DNA from: VRUE01 sp963702575
GTDB taxonomy: Bacteria > Actinomycetota > Thermoleophilia > Solirubrobacterales > 70-9
Reading direction: 5' to 3'
Length of the DNA: 64,000 nt
Assembly (NCBI GenBank): GCA_963702575.1
Contig: CAVPCU010000001.1
Location: 157,178-221,177, forward strand
The translations under genes and the position numbers were made by a program. Under the pieces are notes generated by a model that saw only the letters and a list, made by a program, of their open reading frames with translations, had not been told where the DNA came from and made no database searches. Below, one piece after another: positions 20,227 to 31,956 of this stretch. Position 1 is the stretch's first letter; every line of letters begins with the position of its first letter.

Positions 20227-23016
20227 ATGACCGTCGCTTCTCCCGACCGCGCCCCTGAGTCGCTGGCGACGGGCACGCCGCAGCCGCTGCGCGGCGAGCT
20301 GGAGGCGCTGCTCGGCGCCGACCGCGTGCTCGCCCGCGCCAGCGACATCGTCCGCTACGCCTCCGACGCCAGCCCCTACCGCCTGCTGCCGCGGGCGGTG
20401 GTGATGGCCCGCGATGCCGGCGACGTGGCGAAGACGCTCGCCTACGGCCGCGCCAACGGCGTGCCGGTCGTCTTCCGCGCCGGCGGCACCAGCCTCAACG
20501 GCCAGGGCCAGGGCGACGGCATCCTGGTCGACGTGCGCCGCCACTTCGGCGGCGTCGCGGTCGAGGACGGCGGCGCCCGCGCCCGGGTCAAGCCCGGCAC
20601 CGTCCTCGGCCACGCCAACCGCGTCCTCGCCCCGCACGGTCGCAAGCTCGGCCCCGACCCCGCCAGCACCGACATCGCCACGGTCGGCGGCGTGATCGCC
20701 AACAACTCGGGCGGGATGCGCTGCGGCGTCGTTCGCGACTCCTACTCGACCGTGCGCTCGCTGACCTTCGTCCTGCCCTCGGGGACGACGATCGACACCG
20801 CCGCTCCCGACGCCGCCGAGCGCTTCGCCGCCGAGGAGCCCGAGCTGGCCGCCGGCCTCGCCGCGATTCGCGAGGAGATCCGCGCCGACGCCGAGCTGAG
20901 CGAGCGCATCCGGCGCAAGTTCGCGATCAAGAACACCACCGGCTACCGCCTCTGCGCCTTCCTCGACGCCGAGGAGCCGCTGGAGATCTTCCGCCGCCTG
21001 CTGGTCGGCTCGGAGGGGACGCTGGGCTTCGTCGCCGAGGCCGTCTTCGACACCGTGCCGGTGCCGGCGCGCACGACCACCGCCTGGGCCCACTTCCCCG
21101 GGGTCGAGGAGGCGATCGCGCCGGTGCGCGACCTGGTCGCCTGCGGCGCCAGCGCAGTCGAGCTGATGGTCGCGCCGGCGCTGATCACCGCCGCCTGGAA
21201 CATGCCCGGCGCGCCCGAGGAGTGGAAGGAGCTGCCGCCGGAGTCCGCGGTCCTGCTGGTCGAGTTCGGCGCGGCGAGCGACGAGGAGCTGGACGCTTGC
21301 ATCGGCCGCGCGAGCGAGATCCTCTCCGCCCAGGAGACGATCCGGCCGATCGCCTTCACCCGCGAGGCCGAGGAGATCGAGCTCGCCTGGCGGGTGCGCG
21401 AGGGCCTGCATGGGCTGGTCGGGCGGCTGCGGCTGCCCGGCACGGCGCTGATCGTCGAGGACGTCTGCGTGCCGCCCGAGCGGATCGCCGAGGGCGCTCG
21501 CGACCTGCAGGCGCTGCTCGGCGAGCACGGCTTCCTGCCCGGCGTCGCCGGCCACGCCTCGGCCGGCAACCTGCACTTCATGCTGACGCCGGACTTCGGC
21601 AAGCAGGAGGACCTCGACCGCTACGAGGCCTTCATGTCGAAGCTGGTCGAGCTGATCGTCGACCGCTACGACGGCTCGCTCAAGGCCGAGCACGGCACTG
21701 GGATCAACATGGCCCCTTATGTGGAGCGCGAGTGGGGGGAGAAGGCGACCGAGCTGATGTGGCGGGTCAAGCGGCTCGCCGACCCCGACGGCGTCCTCGC
21801 CCCGGGCGTGGTCCTCAACCGTGACCCCGGCGTCCACCTGCGCAACCTGAAAACGACGCCGGAGGTCGAGGACTCGGTCACCGCCTGCGTCGAGTGCGGC
21901 TTCTGCGAGCCGGCCTGCCCGAGCCGCGACCTGACGACGACGCCGCGCCAGCGGATCGTCCTGCGGCGCGAGATCGCCCGCCAGCCGCAGGGCTCGCCGC
22001 TGCGGCGGGCGCTGGTCGAGGAGTTCGCTTACGACGGGCTGGAGACCTGCGCCGCCGACGGCTCCTGCCGCCTCGCCTGCCCGCTCGGGATCGACACCGG
22101 GGCGCTGGTCAAGCAGCTGCGCCGCGAGGAGCACGGCGAGCGCGCCGAACGCCTGGCGCTGGGCGCGGCGAAGCGCTGGAGCACGGTCGAGAAGGCCTCG
22201 CGCGCCGGCCTCCGGCTCGGCGGCCCGATCGCCCGGAAGACGAAGCGCGGCAAGTCCCTGCCGGGCCCGGCGCCCACCTCGATGCCGGTGACCCGGCGCG
22301 AGGGCGCCGCGGCCGTCTACGTCCCCTCCTGCACCAACCGCATCTTCGGCGGCGGTCCCGCTGCACCGCTGGTCGAGGTCTCGGCACGTGCCGGGCTGCC
22401 GGTCTGGGTGCCGGACGATCTGGCGGGGTCGTGCTGCGGGCTGCCATGGAGCTCGAAGGGGTACGGCGCCGCGCACAGGCACAAGGCGAACGAGACGGTC
22501 GAGCGGCTCTGGCGGTGGAGCGGGGAAGCGGAATTGCCGGTGGTGATCGACGCCGCCTCCTGCAGCCAGGCGGCGCTCGAGCCGGGCGAGGGCGTGCTGA
22601 GCGAGGAGAACGCGGAGCGGCTCGCCGCCCTGCAGATCCTCGACTCGGTCGCCTGGGCGCACGACCGGCTGCTGCCGCGGCTCGAGGTCGGTCGCAAGGT
22701 CGGCTCGGCGACGGTCCACCCGGCCTGCGCCACCCGCCACCTCGGCCTCGTCCCGCGCCTGCGGCGGCTCGCCGCCGCCCTCGCCGAGGAGGTCTACGTC
22801 GCCCCCTCGGCGACCTGCTGCGGCTTCGCCGGCGACCGCGGCATCTCCCACCCGGAGCTGACCGCGGCGGCGACCCGTCCCCAGGCCGAGGAGCTGGCCG
22901 GCCGCAGCTTCGACGCCCACCTCTGCAGCAACCGCACCTGCGAGATCGGGCTCACCCGCGCCACCGGCGAGCCGTATGAGTCCTTCGTCTTCCTACTGGA
23001 GCGGCTGACTCGCTGA
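20227..23016 (+). CDS. FAD-linked 2-hydroxyacid dehydrogenase with Fe-S and CCG domains
   Basis: 929 residues. The N-terminal FAD_binding_4 domain (AGGTSLNGQ near 85-93, then G-T-V-L-G and a D-I-A-T-V-G-G stretch) and a D-lactate/glycolate oxidase C-domain are fused to ferredoxin-like cysteine motifs (CVECGFCEPACP about 554-565; CAADGSCRLACP about 608-619). Two CCG domains (SCCGLP about 735; CCGF about 864) follow. This layout fits YdiJ/Dld-type membrane-associated dehydrogenases that oxidise D-lactate, D-2-hydroxyglutarate or similar acids and pass electrons to quinone. The substrate cannot be read from sequence; pairing with the mdlC-like gene suggests an aromatic or branched 2-hydroxy acid. 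It overlaps the convergent SDR gene by 24 bp. Confidence 0.8.
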   Translation: MTVASPDRAPESLATGTPQPLRGELEALLGADRVLARASDIVRYASDASPYRLLPRAVVMARDAGDVAKTLAYGRANGVPVVFRAGGTSLNGQGQGDGILVDVRRHFGGVAVEDGGARARVKPGTVLGHANRVLAPHGRKLGPDPASTDIATVGGVIANNSGGMRCGVVRDSYSTVRSLTFVLPSGTTIDTAAPDAAERFAAEEPELAAGLAAIREEIRADAELSERIRRKFAIKNTTGYRLCAFLDAEEPLEIFRRLLVGSEGTLGFVAEAVFDTVPVPARTTTAWAHFPGVEEAIAPVRDLVACGASAVELMVAPALITAAWNMPGAPEEWKELPPESAVLLVEFGAASDEELDACIGRASEILSAQETIRPIAFTREAEEIELAWRVREGLHGLVGRLRLPGTALIVEDVCVPPERIAEGARDLQALLGEHGFLPGVAGHASAGNLHFMLTPDFGKQEDLDRYEAFMSKLVELIVDRYDGSLKAEHGTGINMAPYVEREWGEKATELMWRVKRLADPDGVLAPGVVLNRDPGVHLRNLKTTPEVEDSVTACVECGFCEPACPSRDLTTTPRQRIVLRREIARQPQGSPLRRALVEEFAYDGLETCAADGSCRLACPLGIDTGALVKQLRREEHGERAERLALGAAKRWSTVEKASRAGLRLGGPIARKTKRGKSLPGPAPTSMPVTRREGAAAVYVPSCTNRIFGGGPAAPLVEVSARAGLPVWVPDDLAGSCCGLPWSSKGYGAAHRHKANETVERLWRWSGEAELPVVIDAASCSQAALEPGEGVLSEENAERLAALQILDSVAWAHDRLLPRLEVGRKVGSATVHPACATRHLGLVPRLRRLAAALAEEVYVAPSATCCGFAGDRGISHPELTAAATRPQAEELAGRSFDAHLCSNRTCEIGLTRATGEPYESFVFLLERLTR

Positions 23017-23871
23017 GACCGCGGCGGCGCCCTGCTCGTCGGCCTCGGCCTCGATCTCGCGGATCGTCTTGGTCATCGCCGCGTCGCGTTCGAAGCGCCG
23101 GTCGAGCAGCGGGTTGAGGATGCCGCGCAGGGCGGAGACGTAGCGCCACCACTTCGGCGCGAAGGTCCGCGGCGCCCGTTCTTCGATCCCGCGCACCACG
23201 GCGGCGCCGGCCTCGTCGGGCTGAATCCGCCTGCGCAGGAGCTCGGGAAGGTTTTCCTCCATCCGGCCGCCGTTGTTGGCGAAGGCGTCCTGCACCATCC
23301 GGGTGTCGACCCAGCCGAAGTAGGCGACGCCGGCGCTGGCGCCGAGCGGCATCAGCTCGGCCCGCAGCGAGCGGCCCAGCGACTCGACCCCCGCCTTGGC
23401 CACGGCGTAGGGGCTGTTGAGCACGCCGTTGACGAAGGCGTAGACGGAGGAGGTGACGACGACGTGGCCTTTGCGCTCGACGATCTGCGGCAGCACCGCG
23501 CGCACGGTCCGCCAGACGCCGAGCACGTCGACCTCGAAGACCCGCTCCCATTCCTCGGCGCCGATCCCGCGCACGGTCGCCAGCTTCTCCGGGGCGATGC
23601 CGGCGTTGGCGACGGCGACGTCGAGGCCGCCGAAGCGCTCGACCGTCTCGGCGACGGCGCGCATGATCGCGGCGCCGTCGGTGACGTCGGCGCCGATCCC
23701 GATCGCCCGCTCGCCGATCCGCTCGGCCGCCTCGCGGGCCTGCTCGGGGTCGAGATCGACGACCGCGACCGAGGCGCCGCGCATCTGCATCTGGCGGGCG
23801 GTCTCGTAGCCGATCCCGCGGGCCGCGCCGGTCACCAGCGCCACCTTTCCGTTCAGGTCGTAGACGGGCAT
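22993..23871 (-). CDS. Short-chain dehydrogenase/reductase
   Basis: 292 residues. A Rossmann fold with TGAARGIG (about residues 15-22), V-D-L-D after beta-2 (NAD preference), N-A-G-I-A and the catalytic Y-A-V-A-K. The C-terminal ~50 residues extend beyond the core and carry a basic W-R-Y-V-S-A segment, as in long SDRs that sit at membranes. The substrate is unknown. Its 3' end overlaps the dehydrogenase on the other strand; ileS starts divergently 38 bp upstream. Confidence 0.8.
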   Translation of the reverse strand: MPVYDLNGKVALVTGAARGIGYETARQMQMRGASVAVVDLDPEQAREAAERIGERAIGIGADVTDGAAIMRAVAETVERFGGLDVAVANAGIAPEKLATVRGIGAEEWERVFEVDVLGVWRTVRAVLPQIVERKGHVVVTSSVYAFVNGVLNSPYAVAKAGVESLGRSLRAELMPLGASAGVAYFGWVDTRMVQDAFANNGGRMEENLPELLRRRIQPDEAGAAVVRGIEERAPRTFAPKWWRYVSALRGILNPLLDRRFERDAAMTKTIREIEAEADEQGAAAVSASQPLQ

Positions 23872-23909
23872 GCGGCGCGCACCCTACCCGCTCCTAGAAT
23901 CACCTGCCC

Positions 23910-27122
<3,213 letters not shown>

Positions 27123-27275
27123 CGGACCGCTTGAAGCCGTGAGCGGATCGGCTCTGCGAGTTCCTCGGAAGTCATGCCAACCCTCCCGCGGGCGTGCATG
27201 CCGGGCAGCTCCCCGCATGCGACTAAAACGCATTCCCCTGCTTCTCGCGCGAAGCAGCAGTCTTTCTACGCCGAC

Positions 27276-27701
27276 CTAGGACACGTAGGCCTTGCGCACC
27301 ATGGCGGCCGTCCATTGGTACGTGCCGTGTGCGGGGGGAACACCCTTGCGGTTCAGGAACTCGGCGATTTCGGCGAGGGACTTTCCCTTCGCGAGCTGCG
27401 TCCGGACTTGCGCCCGCCAGCCCCAGTCCCGCTTGTTGCACCAAGAGTGGGAGAGTCGAACGTTCTCGGCGACGAACCTACCGCCATCCGATTTGAGCGT
27501 CGGGTAGTGGTCGCGCGAGGGCGTCCACTTGTTGCCCGGGGTCCCGACCGGATCGAAAACGCCGCGCCCCTTGTGGTGGTAGCACTGCGGCATCTCGCAC
27601 CTCAAGGCGAGGAGCTGGCCGCACTCGGCCATCCGCACGAGGACATTTGCATTTTTCACGCCGAGCTCGCGGAGTTGGTCCGCGACCGATTTATCTGCCA
27701 T
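27276..27701 (-). CDS. HNH-type nuclease-like protein
   Basis: 141 residues from ATG 27701; CAGGAT lies 6 bases upstream on the coding strand, supporting this start over one six codons earlier. Residues about 36-85 give an HNH-like zinc/ββα pattern: C-x4-C-Y-H-H, then R-D-H-Y-P, then E-N-V-R-L-S-H-x-x-C-N. The C-terminal ~35 residues (S-L-A-E-I-A-E-F-L-N-x-K-G-V) look like the helical DNA-reading segment of serine recombinases or a putative HTH. Base composition is milder than its neighbours and it stands beside an AbiE pair, suggesting an acquired islet. Target unknown. Confidence 0.6.
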   Translation of the reverse strand: MADKSVADQLRELGVKNANVLVRMAECGQLLALRCEMPQCYHHKGRGVFDPVGTPGNKWTPSRDHYPTLKSDGGRFVAENVRLSHSWCNKRDWGWRAQVRTQLAKGKSLAEIAEFLNRKGVPPAHGTYQWTAAMVRKAYVS

Positions 27702-27777
27702 GCGGCGATCCTGACACAACTGCTCTCGCGTGGATGCGAGAGCCTGCTGAGCGGTCGTCGGTCATGCGGAAAGCGGC

Positions 27778-28551
27778 TCAGTTCACGAGAGCAAAGCGCA
27801 GCTCGCGGCGAACAGCACGTAGCACGCCGTCAAAGTGAGGCGGCGAGGTGACGTACTCGGCGAGCTCCTTGTCCCAGCGCTCCTGCCACCGTGGCTCGCG
27901 GTCGGCGAAGTAATCGCCGAAGCGGTCGGCATCGCGGCCGCGATGCCGCGCCTTGCGCTCGAATAACGGCCAGATCGCTTCGGCATCGACACCGCCCGCC
28001 CCCAGCAGCTCGTGCAGGTCATAGAGGTCACGGCACTGGAGGCGCTGCATGATGCAGCGCAACTTCTCGGCCGCAATCTCCTCAAGCGCGTAGACGCGGC
28101 ACCGACAATCCTCTTGGTCTTCGTAACGACGCGTGATCGGCAGGGTTGCCGTGTTCTCGACAAGCTCGTCGGCCGCGAGGTCGAGCTTCAGCAATCGCGG
28201 CTTCGCACCGAGGGGACCGACGTATTCGATGCGCGGCGGGGCACTTCCAGTCAGCCCAAGGAGCGGAAAGCCGAGGCGCTCCCTACAGTCGGCGAGCGCG
28301 TCGACGACGAGGTGAAGCGCACTCTCGATGTCCAAACCGCCGATCAGGCTGAAGTCGAGGTCGGCCGAGTAGCGATATTCCTCGAAGTGGCACAGCCTGA
28401 GCGCAGTCCCGCCCTTGAAGACAATCCGTGCCTGTCGATCGTGTTCGGAAATTGCCGCCAGGACATGTGCGAGGACGTAGTCCCGCTCCACCGCTGGAGC
28501 CGATAGCCCGTCCTCGTCAGCCCTGCGCTTGATCAGGTTCTGGTGGATCAC
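27778..28551 (-). CDS. abiEii: AbiEii-type nucleotidyltransferase toxin
   Basis: 257 residues from GTG 28551, which overlaps the abiEi stop (GTGA). The nucleotidyltransferase core is seen in F-K-G-G-T-A-L-R-L (45-53) and Y-S-A-D-L-D-F (61-67), followed by the AbiEii/AbiGii helix E-E-I-A-A-E-K-L-R with R-D-L-Y-D-L-H. Characterised AbiEii proteins are GTP-dependent toxins of type IV toxin-antitoxin and abortive-infection systems. All core residues that I can place are present, so it should be active. Confidence 0.8.
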   Translation of the reverse strand: MIHQNLIKRRADEDGLSAPAVERDYVLAHVLAAISEHDRQARIVFKGGTALRLCHFEEYRYSADLDFSLIGGLDIESALHLVVDALADCRERLGFPLLGLTGSAPPRIEYVGPLGAKPRLLKLDLAADELVENTATLPITRRYEDQEDCRCRVYALEEIAAEKLRCIMQRLQCRDLYDLHELLGAGGVDAEAIWPLFERKARHRGRDADRFGDYFADREPRWQERWDKELAEYVTSPPHFDGVLRAVRRELRFALVN

Positions 28552-29339
28552 TGCGCGAGCTCCTGCGCCACCGCCCGAGGGTCGGCGGGCCAGCGCATGC
28601 GCCACATGCTGTCGCGAAAGACGCCGCTCGGCTCCCGAAGACCGGGGTCCAGGTCGAGGTCCCAGCGAGGGGGCGCCAGGGGCTCGAGCTCCCCGGCCAG
28701 TCCCGCAAGCTCCAGGCGATCGGCAAGCGACCCGATTCGCCGAAGAGCCGGGGCGGCGTCAAGCTGTTCGGCCAGATCGAGCAGGCGAGTCGCGTCGGGG
28801 CTTGACCCGGTCAGCGCCTCGGCAAGGGGGAAGTACCCGCCGACGAGGTCCGGGCGGGCGGCGGCGTCGAGCAGCGTTCGCTCCAGGTTGGAGACGACGG
28901 CGCCGTAGCCGGCGGGCTCGATGCCGAGCCCAACGGTCTCGGCGCGCTCGAATACAACCTCCAGAGGCCGCCCGCTGATTACCGCACTGGCAAAGCGATG
29001 CGGAGAGGCGATCTGGACAGTACGCACAGGGCGGATCAGAAGGCCGTGGAAGTCCAGCGCGGAGTGGTAGGCGATTCTGTGAGCTCGCTCACCAACCAGC
29101 GCGGCAACCGCGAGAGCTACGTCCTCCGACGATGCTCGCGTGCCCAAGAGGCCGATCTGGCGGATCGCGTAGCGGCCACGAGCCACCCGGTCAACCAGTC
29201 CCGCACGGCGCCATCGTGCGAGCAGGTTGGACGCCGCGCTCGGAGAGATCCCCAGTTCCTCACGCAACTCTCGGCTCGTCAGCGTCGTCTTGCCGACGGC
29301 GAGGCGGTCGTCAAGCGGTTTCAGAGAAAGACGCGTCAT
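28548..29339 (-). CDS. abiEi: AbiEi-type antitoxin/repressor
   Basis: 263 residues from ATG 29339. The N-terminal winged helix (T-S-R-E-L-R-E-E-L-G-I-S-P-S-A-A-S-N-L-L, about residues 20-45) is followed by the AbiEi body (A-Y-H-S-A-L-D-F-H-G-L). It overlaps the toxin gene by 4 bp. AbiEi proteins repress their own operon and neutralise AbiEii; a direct-repeat operator candidate lies just upstream (29351-29366). Confidence 0.8.
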   Translation of the reverse strand: MTRLSLKPLDDRLAVGKTTLTSRELREELGISPSAASNLLARWRRAGLVDRVARGRYAIRQIGLLGTRASSEDVALAVAALVGERAHRIAYHSALDFHGLLIRPVRTVQIASPHRFASAVISGRPLEVVFERAETVGLGIEPAGYGAVVSNLERTLLDAAARPDLVGGYFPLAEALTGSSPDATRLLDLAEQLDAAPALRRIGSLADRLELAGLAGELEPLAPPRWDLDLDPGLREPSGVFRDSMWRMRWPADPRAVAQELAQ

Positions 29340-29350
29340 TGGTGTTCATG

Positions 29351-29366
29351 ACACGTTATACACGTT
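29351..29366 (-). promoter_or_regulatory. Direct-repeat operator candidate for abiE
   Basis: ACACGTT occurs at 29351-29357 and 29360-29366, 9 bp apart, overlapping a -10-like TATAAC on the coding strand 15 bases before the abiEi start. This fits negative autoregulation by AbiEi. Confidence 0.45.
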
Positions 29367-29375
29367 TAGCGTGAA

Positions 29376-29555
29376 CTACTCGCCTTTGGGCTCGCCGATT
29401 ATGAAGTCGGTCTTCTTCGAGTCGGAGAACTTGACCCAGCAATGCTCCGGCGCGGCGCCGGCGACCTCGACCAGCGCCGCTTCGATCCGCTTGGCGATCT
29501 CCGCCTTCTGCTCGTCCGAGCGTCCCTCGAACCAGTGAATGTGGACGAAGGGCAT
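29376..29555 (-). CDS. 4-oxalocrotonate tautomerase-family protein
   Basis: 59 residues, start ATG 29555, stop 29376-29378. The mature N-terminus is Pro (M-P-F-V-H-I-H), the catalytic base of the family after Met removal, followed by W-F-E-G-R-S-D-E-Q-K with the conserved Arg11 region. It is the size of classic 4-OT subunits. It lies 10 bp after trxA and is probably co-transcribed. Its substrate is unknown; tautomerases of this size act on 2-hydroxymuconate or related enols. Confidence 0.8.
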   Translation of the reverse strand: MPFVHIHWFEGRSDEQKAEIAKRIEAALVEVAGAAPEHCWVKFSDSKKTDFIIGEPKGE

Positions 29556-29565
29556 CGCGCGGGCG

Positions 29566-29892
29566 CTAGGCGAGCGCCGGCTCCAGCTCGGCCTCGAGCC
29601 GCCGCTTCGGCATCGCGCCGACCACTTTCTTGGCGATCGCGCCGTCCTTGAAGAGGAGCAGCGTCGGGATCGAGAGGACTTCGTACTGGGCGGCGGTCTG
29701 CTGGTTCTCGTCGACGTTGAGGCTGACGATCTTCAGGTCGTCGCGCTCGGCGTCGATCTCCTCGAGCACCGGATGGACGACGCGGCAGGGACCGCACCAG
29801 GGCGCCCAGAAGTCGACGAGCACGGGCCCCTCGGCCTCCAGCACGTCGGATTTGAAGGTCGCGTCGGTCACGTCGGTGAGCTTGCCGGTCAC
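29566..29892 (-). CDS. trxA: Thioredoxin
   Basis: 108 residues, full length. The active site WCGPC is at 32-36, the cis-Pro loop reads S-I-P-T-L, and the D-F-W-A-P strand is present. It is a cytosolic disulfide reductant. The start is GTG 29892 behind GGGAGA. It is the first gene of a two-gene unit with the tautomerase. Confidence 0.92.
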   Translation of the reverse strand: MTGKLTDVTDATFKSDVLEAEGPVLVDFWAPWCGPCRVVHPVLEEIDAERDDLKIVSLNVDENQQTAAQYEVLSIPTLLLFKDGAIAKKVVGAMPKRRLEAELEPALA

Positions 29893-29999
29893 TGGTATCG
29901 GTCTCCCAAGAGTCGAGTTTCAGCTCTCAATACTTCAGAAAGTATAGCGGCCCCTGACGGTTCCGCCCCGGACATTTGCAGACCGCTAGCTTGCCAGAC

Positions 30000-31721
30000 G
30001 TGACCAACGCCGAGATCGCCGCCGCCCTGGAGGAGCTGGGCGTCCTCTACGAGCTGGACGGGGCGGTCAAATACCGCGTCCTCGCCTACTCGGCGGCGGC
30101 GAAGGCGATCCGCGAAAGCCCCGTCTCGGTCGCCGAGCTGGCTGCGCAGGGGCGGGCGACCGAGGTGCCCGGCGTCGGCAAGACGCTGGCCGAGAAGATC
30201 GACGCCCTGATCGAGACCGGCGAGATCCCCGCCGCGGCCAAGCTGAAGGCGAAGTTCCCGCCAACCCTGGTCGAGGTCACGCGCGTCCCCGGCGTCGGCG
30301 CCAAGACCGCCAAGCGGCTATTCGATGAGCTGGGGGTGGCCTCGCTCGAGGACCTGAAGGCCGCGGCCGAGGCCGAACGGATCCGCGGGGTGAAGGGGCT
30401 GGGGCCGAAAGCCGAGGAGAACGTCCTGGCGGCGCTCGAGCGGCTCGGCAAGCCCGGCGAGGGGCCCGGGCGGCTGCTGCTCTCGGCGGTGCGGCCGATC
30501 GCCGCCGAGCTGGCGGCGGCGCTGCGCGAGCACCCGGCCTGCGAGCGGGTCGAGGTCGCCGGTTCGGTGCGGCGCTGGGCCGAGACCTGCAAGGACATCG
30601 ACCTGATCGCGACCGCCGAGGAGCCGACCGCGCTGGCCGAGCACCTCGCCGGCCACGAGCTGATCGCCGCCGCCGGCAAGCCGGGGCCCAACGGCGTGCG
30701 CGCCCAGACGCACAACGGGATCTCGGTCGACCTGCGGATCGTCGCCCCGCAGGCCTTCGGCAACCTGCTCCAGCACTTCACCGGGTCGGCGGCGCACAAC
30801 GTGCAGCTGCGCGAGGACGCGGTCAAGCGCGGCCTCTCGGTCTCCGAGCACGGCATCGCCGACGCCGAGAGTGGCGAGGTCGCCCTCTGCGCCGAGGAGG
30901 CGGAGGTCTACGAGCGCCTTGGCTACGCCTTCGTCGAGCCGGAGCTGCGCGAGGGCCGCGGCGAGCTGAAGGCGGCGCGCGAGGGCGCGCTGCCCCAGCT
31001 CGTCTCGCTCGACGACGTCCGCGGCGATCTGCACTCGCACACGACCCTCTCCGACGGCCGCAACACGCTCGAGGAGATGGCCGCTGCGGCCCGGGCGCGC
31101 GGCTACGCCTACCTGGCGATCACCGACCACTCGGCCAGCCACGGCTTCGGCGACCACGTCACCGACGAGCGCCTCTGGCAGCGGATCGAGGAGGTGCGCG
31201 CCTGGAACCAGGGCAAACGCGGCTTCCGCCTGCTCGCCGGCTCGGAGATCAACATCGGCCTCGACGGCAACCTCGACTACCCCGACGACCTGGTCGAAGC
31301 GCTCGACTGGGTCGTCGCCAGCGTCCACACCTCGTTCTCGATCTCCGAAGCCGCGATGACGGAGCGTGTCCTCGCCGCGATCGAGAACCCCAACGTCGAC
31401 TGCATCGGCCACCTCAGCGGCCGCCTGATCGGCCGTCGCGAGCCCTACGGCATCGACGTCGAGGCGGTGGTCGAGGCCGCCGCTCGCACCGGCACGATGC
31501 TGGAGATCAACGGCAACCCCAACCGCCGCGACCTCAACGAGCACCACGCCCGCCTCGCCGCCGAAGCCGGCGCGACGATCGTCCTCAACACCGACGCCCA
31601 CGGCGTCGACACCCTCGACAACATGGCCTACGCGGTGGCGACGGCGCGGCGCGCCTGGCTGACGGCGGAGAACGTCGCCAACACGCGGCCTTGGGCGCAG
31701 TTTAAGAAGTTAATGAAGTAA
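30000..31721 (+). CDS. polX: DNA polymerase X family with PHP domain
   Basis: 573 residues from GTG 30000, with TAGCTT 7 bases upstream; a TTG at 29976 is less likely because it precedes that box. Two helix-hairpin-helix segments (V-P-G-V-G-K-T, V-P-G-V-G-A-K) bind DNA. The polymerase core has GSVRRWAET-C-K-D-I-D-L (about 189-202) with the metal-binding Asp pair. The C-terminal PHP exonuclease starts at DLHSHTTLSDG (about 343). It acts in gap-filling base-excision repair. Length matches bacterial PolX (about 570). Confidence 0.92.
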   Translation: MTNAEIAAALEELGVLYELDGAVKYRVLAYSAAAKAIRESPVSVAELAAQGRATEVPGVGKTLAEKIDALIETGEIPAAAKLKAKFPPTLVEVTRVPGVGAKTAKRLFDELGVASLEDLKAAAEAERIRGVKGLGPKAEENVLAALERLGKPGEGPGRLLLSAVRPIAAELAAALREHPACERVEVAGSVRRWAETCKDIDLIATAEEPTALAEHLAGHELIAAAGKPGPNGVRAQTHNGISVDLRIVAPQAFGNLLQHFTGSAAHNVQLREDAVKRGLSVSEHGIADAESGEVALCAEEAEVYERLGYAFVEPELREGRGELKAAREGALPQLVSLDDVRGDLHSHTTLSDGRNTLEEMAAAARARGYAYLAITDHSASHGFGDHVTDERLWQRIEEVRAWNQGKRGFRLLAGSEINIGLDGNLDYPDDLVEALDWVVASVHTSFSISEAAMTERVLAAIENPNVDCIGHLSGRLIGRREPYGIDVEAVVEAAARTGTMLEINGNPNRRDLNEHHARLAAEAGATIVLNTDAHGVDTLDNMAYAVATARRAWLTAENVANTRPWAQFKKLMK

Positions 31722-31783
31722 GTCGTCTGCCAGACTTTTGTCTTCAAAAGCTGTACCCTGGGAGTTGCCGTGCGAGCGGCGAC

Positions 31784-31854
31784 GCCCCCGCCGGTGGATG
31801 CCGGCGCCAGGGATCGCACTCTGGTAAGAGAGGGTTCAATTCCCTCCGGGGGCG
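31784..31854 (+). other. tRNA-like structure, no identifiable isotype
   Basis: GCCCCCG (31784-31790) pairs with CGGGGGC (31847-31853) as a 7-bp acceptor stem. Directly inside the 3' strand is a canonical T arm (GAGGG-TTCAATT-CCCTC). Two more hairpins (CCGG..CCGG; CCAGGG..CTCTGG) occupy the D- and anticodon-arm positions. The expected T8, D-loop consensus and a 7-base anticodon loop are missing. It is either a decayed tRNA or a tRNA mimic. It lies between polX and a strong hairpin. Confidence 0.4.
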
Positions 31855-31913
31855 CTATACTCTGCTCAGTGCGATCTCTGGCGGCCGTATCCAACCGGTC
31901 TTACCAGCTTGTC

Positions 31914-31943
31914 GCAGACGGCCCGCTTCGGCGGGCCGTCTGC
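31914..31943. terminator. Bidirectional terminator hairpin
   Basis: A perfect 13-bp stem (GCAGACGGCCCGC with its complement) closed by a TTCG tetraloop stands between the convergent polX and 31957-32472 genes. No strong U tract is present. Confidence 0.7.
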
Positions 31944-31956
31944 TGTCAGCGCCCGG

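Noticed and set aside
17827..22920. Very long minus-strand open frame (1,697 codons)
   Set aside because: Shadow of the mdlC-like and FAD/Fe-S dehydrogenase genes; composition is Gly/Arg/Asp-rich with no domain, as expected from GC-rich third positions. Only its last part holds a real gene, in another frame.
31784..31854. Functional tRNA-Arg or other named tRNA
   Set aside because: Acceptor and T arm fit, but there is no proper D-loop or 7-base anticodon loop, so no isotype can be given.
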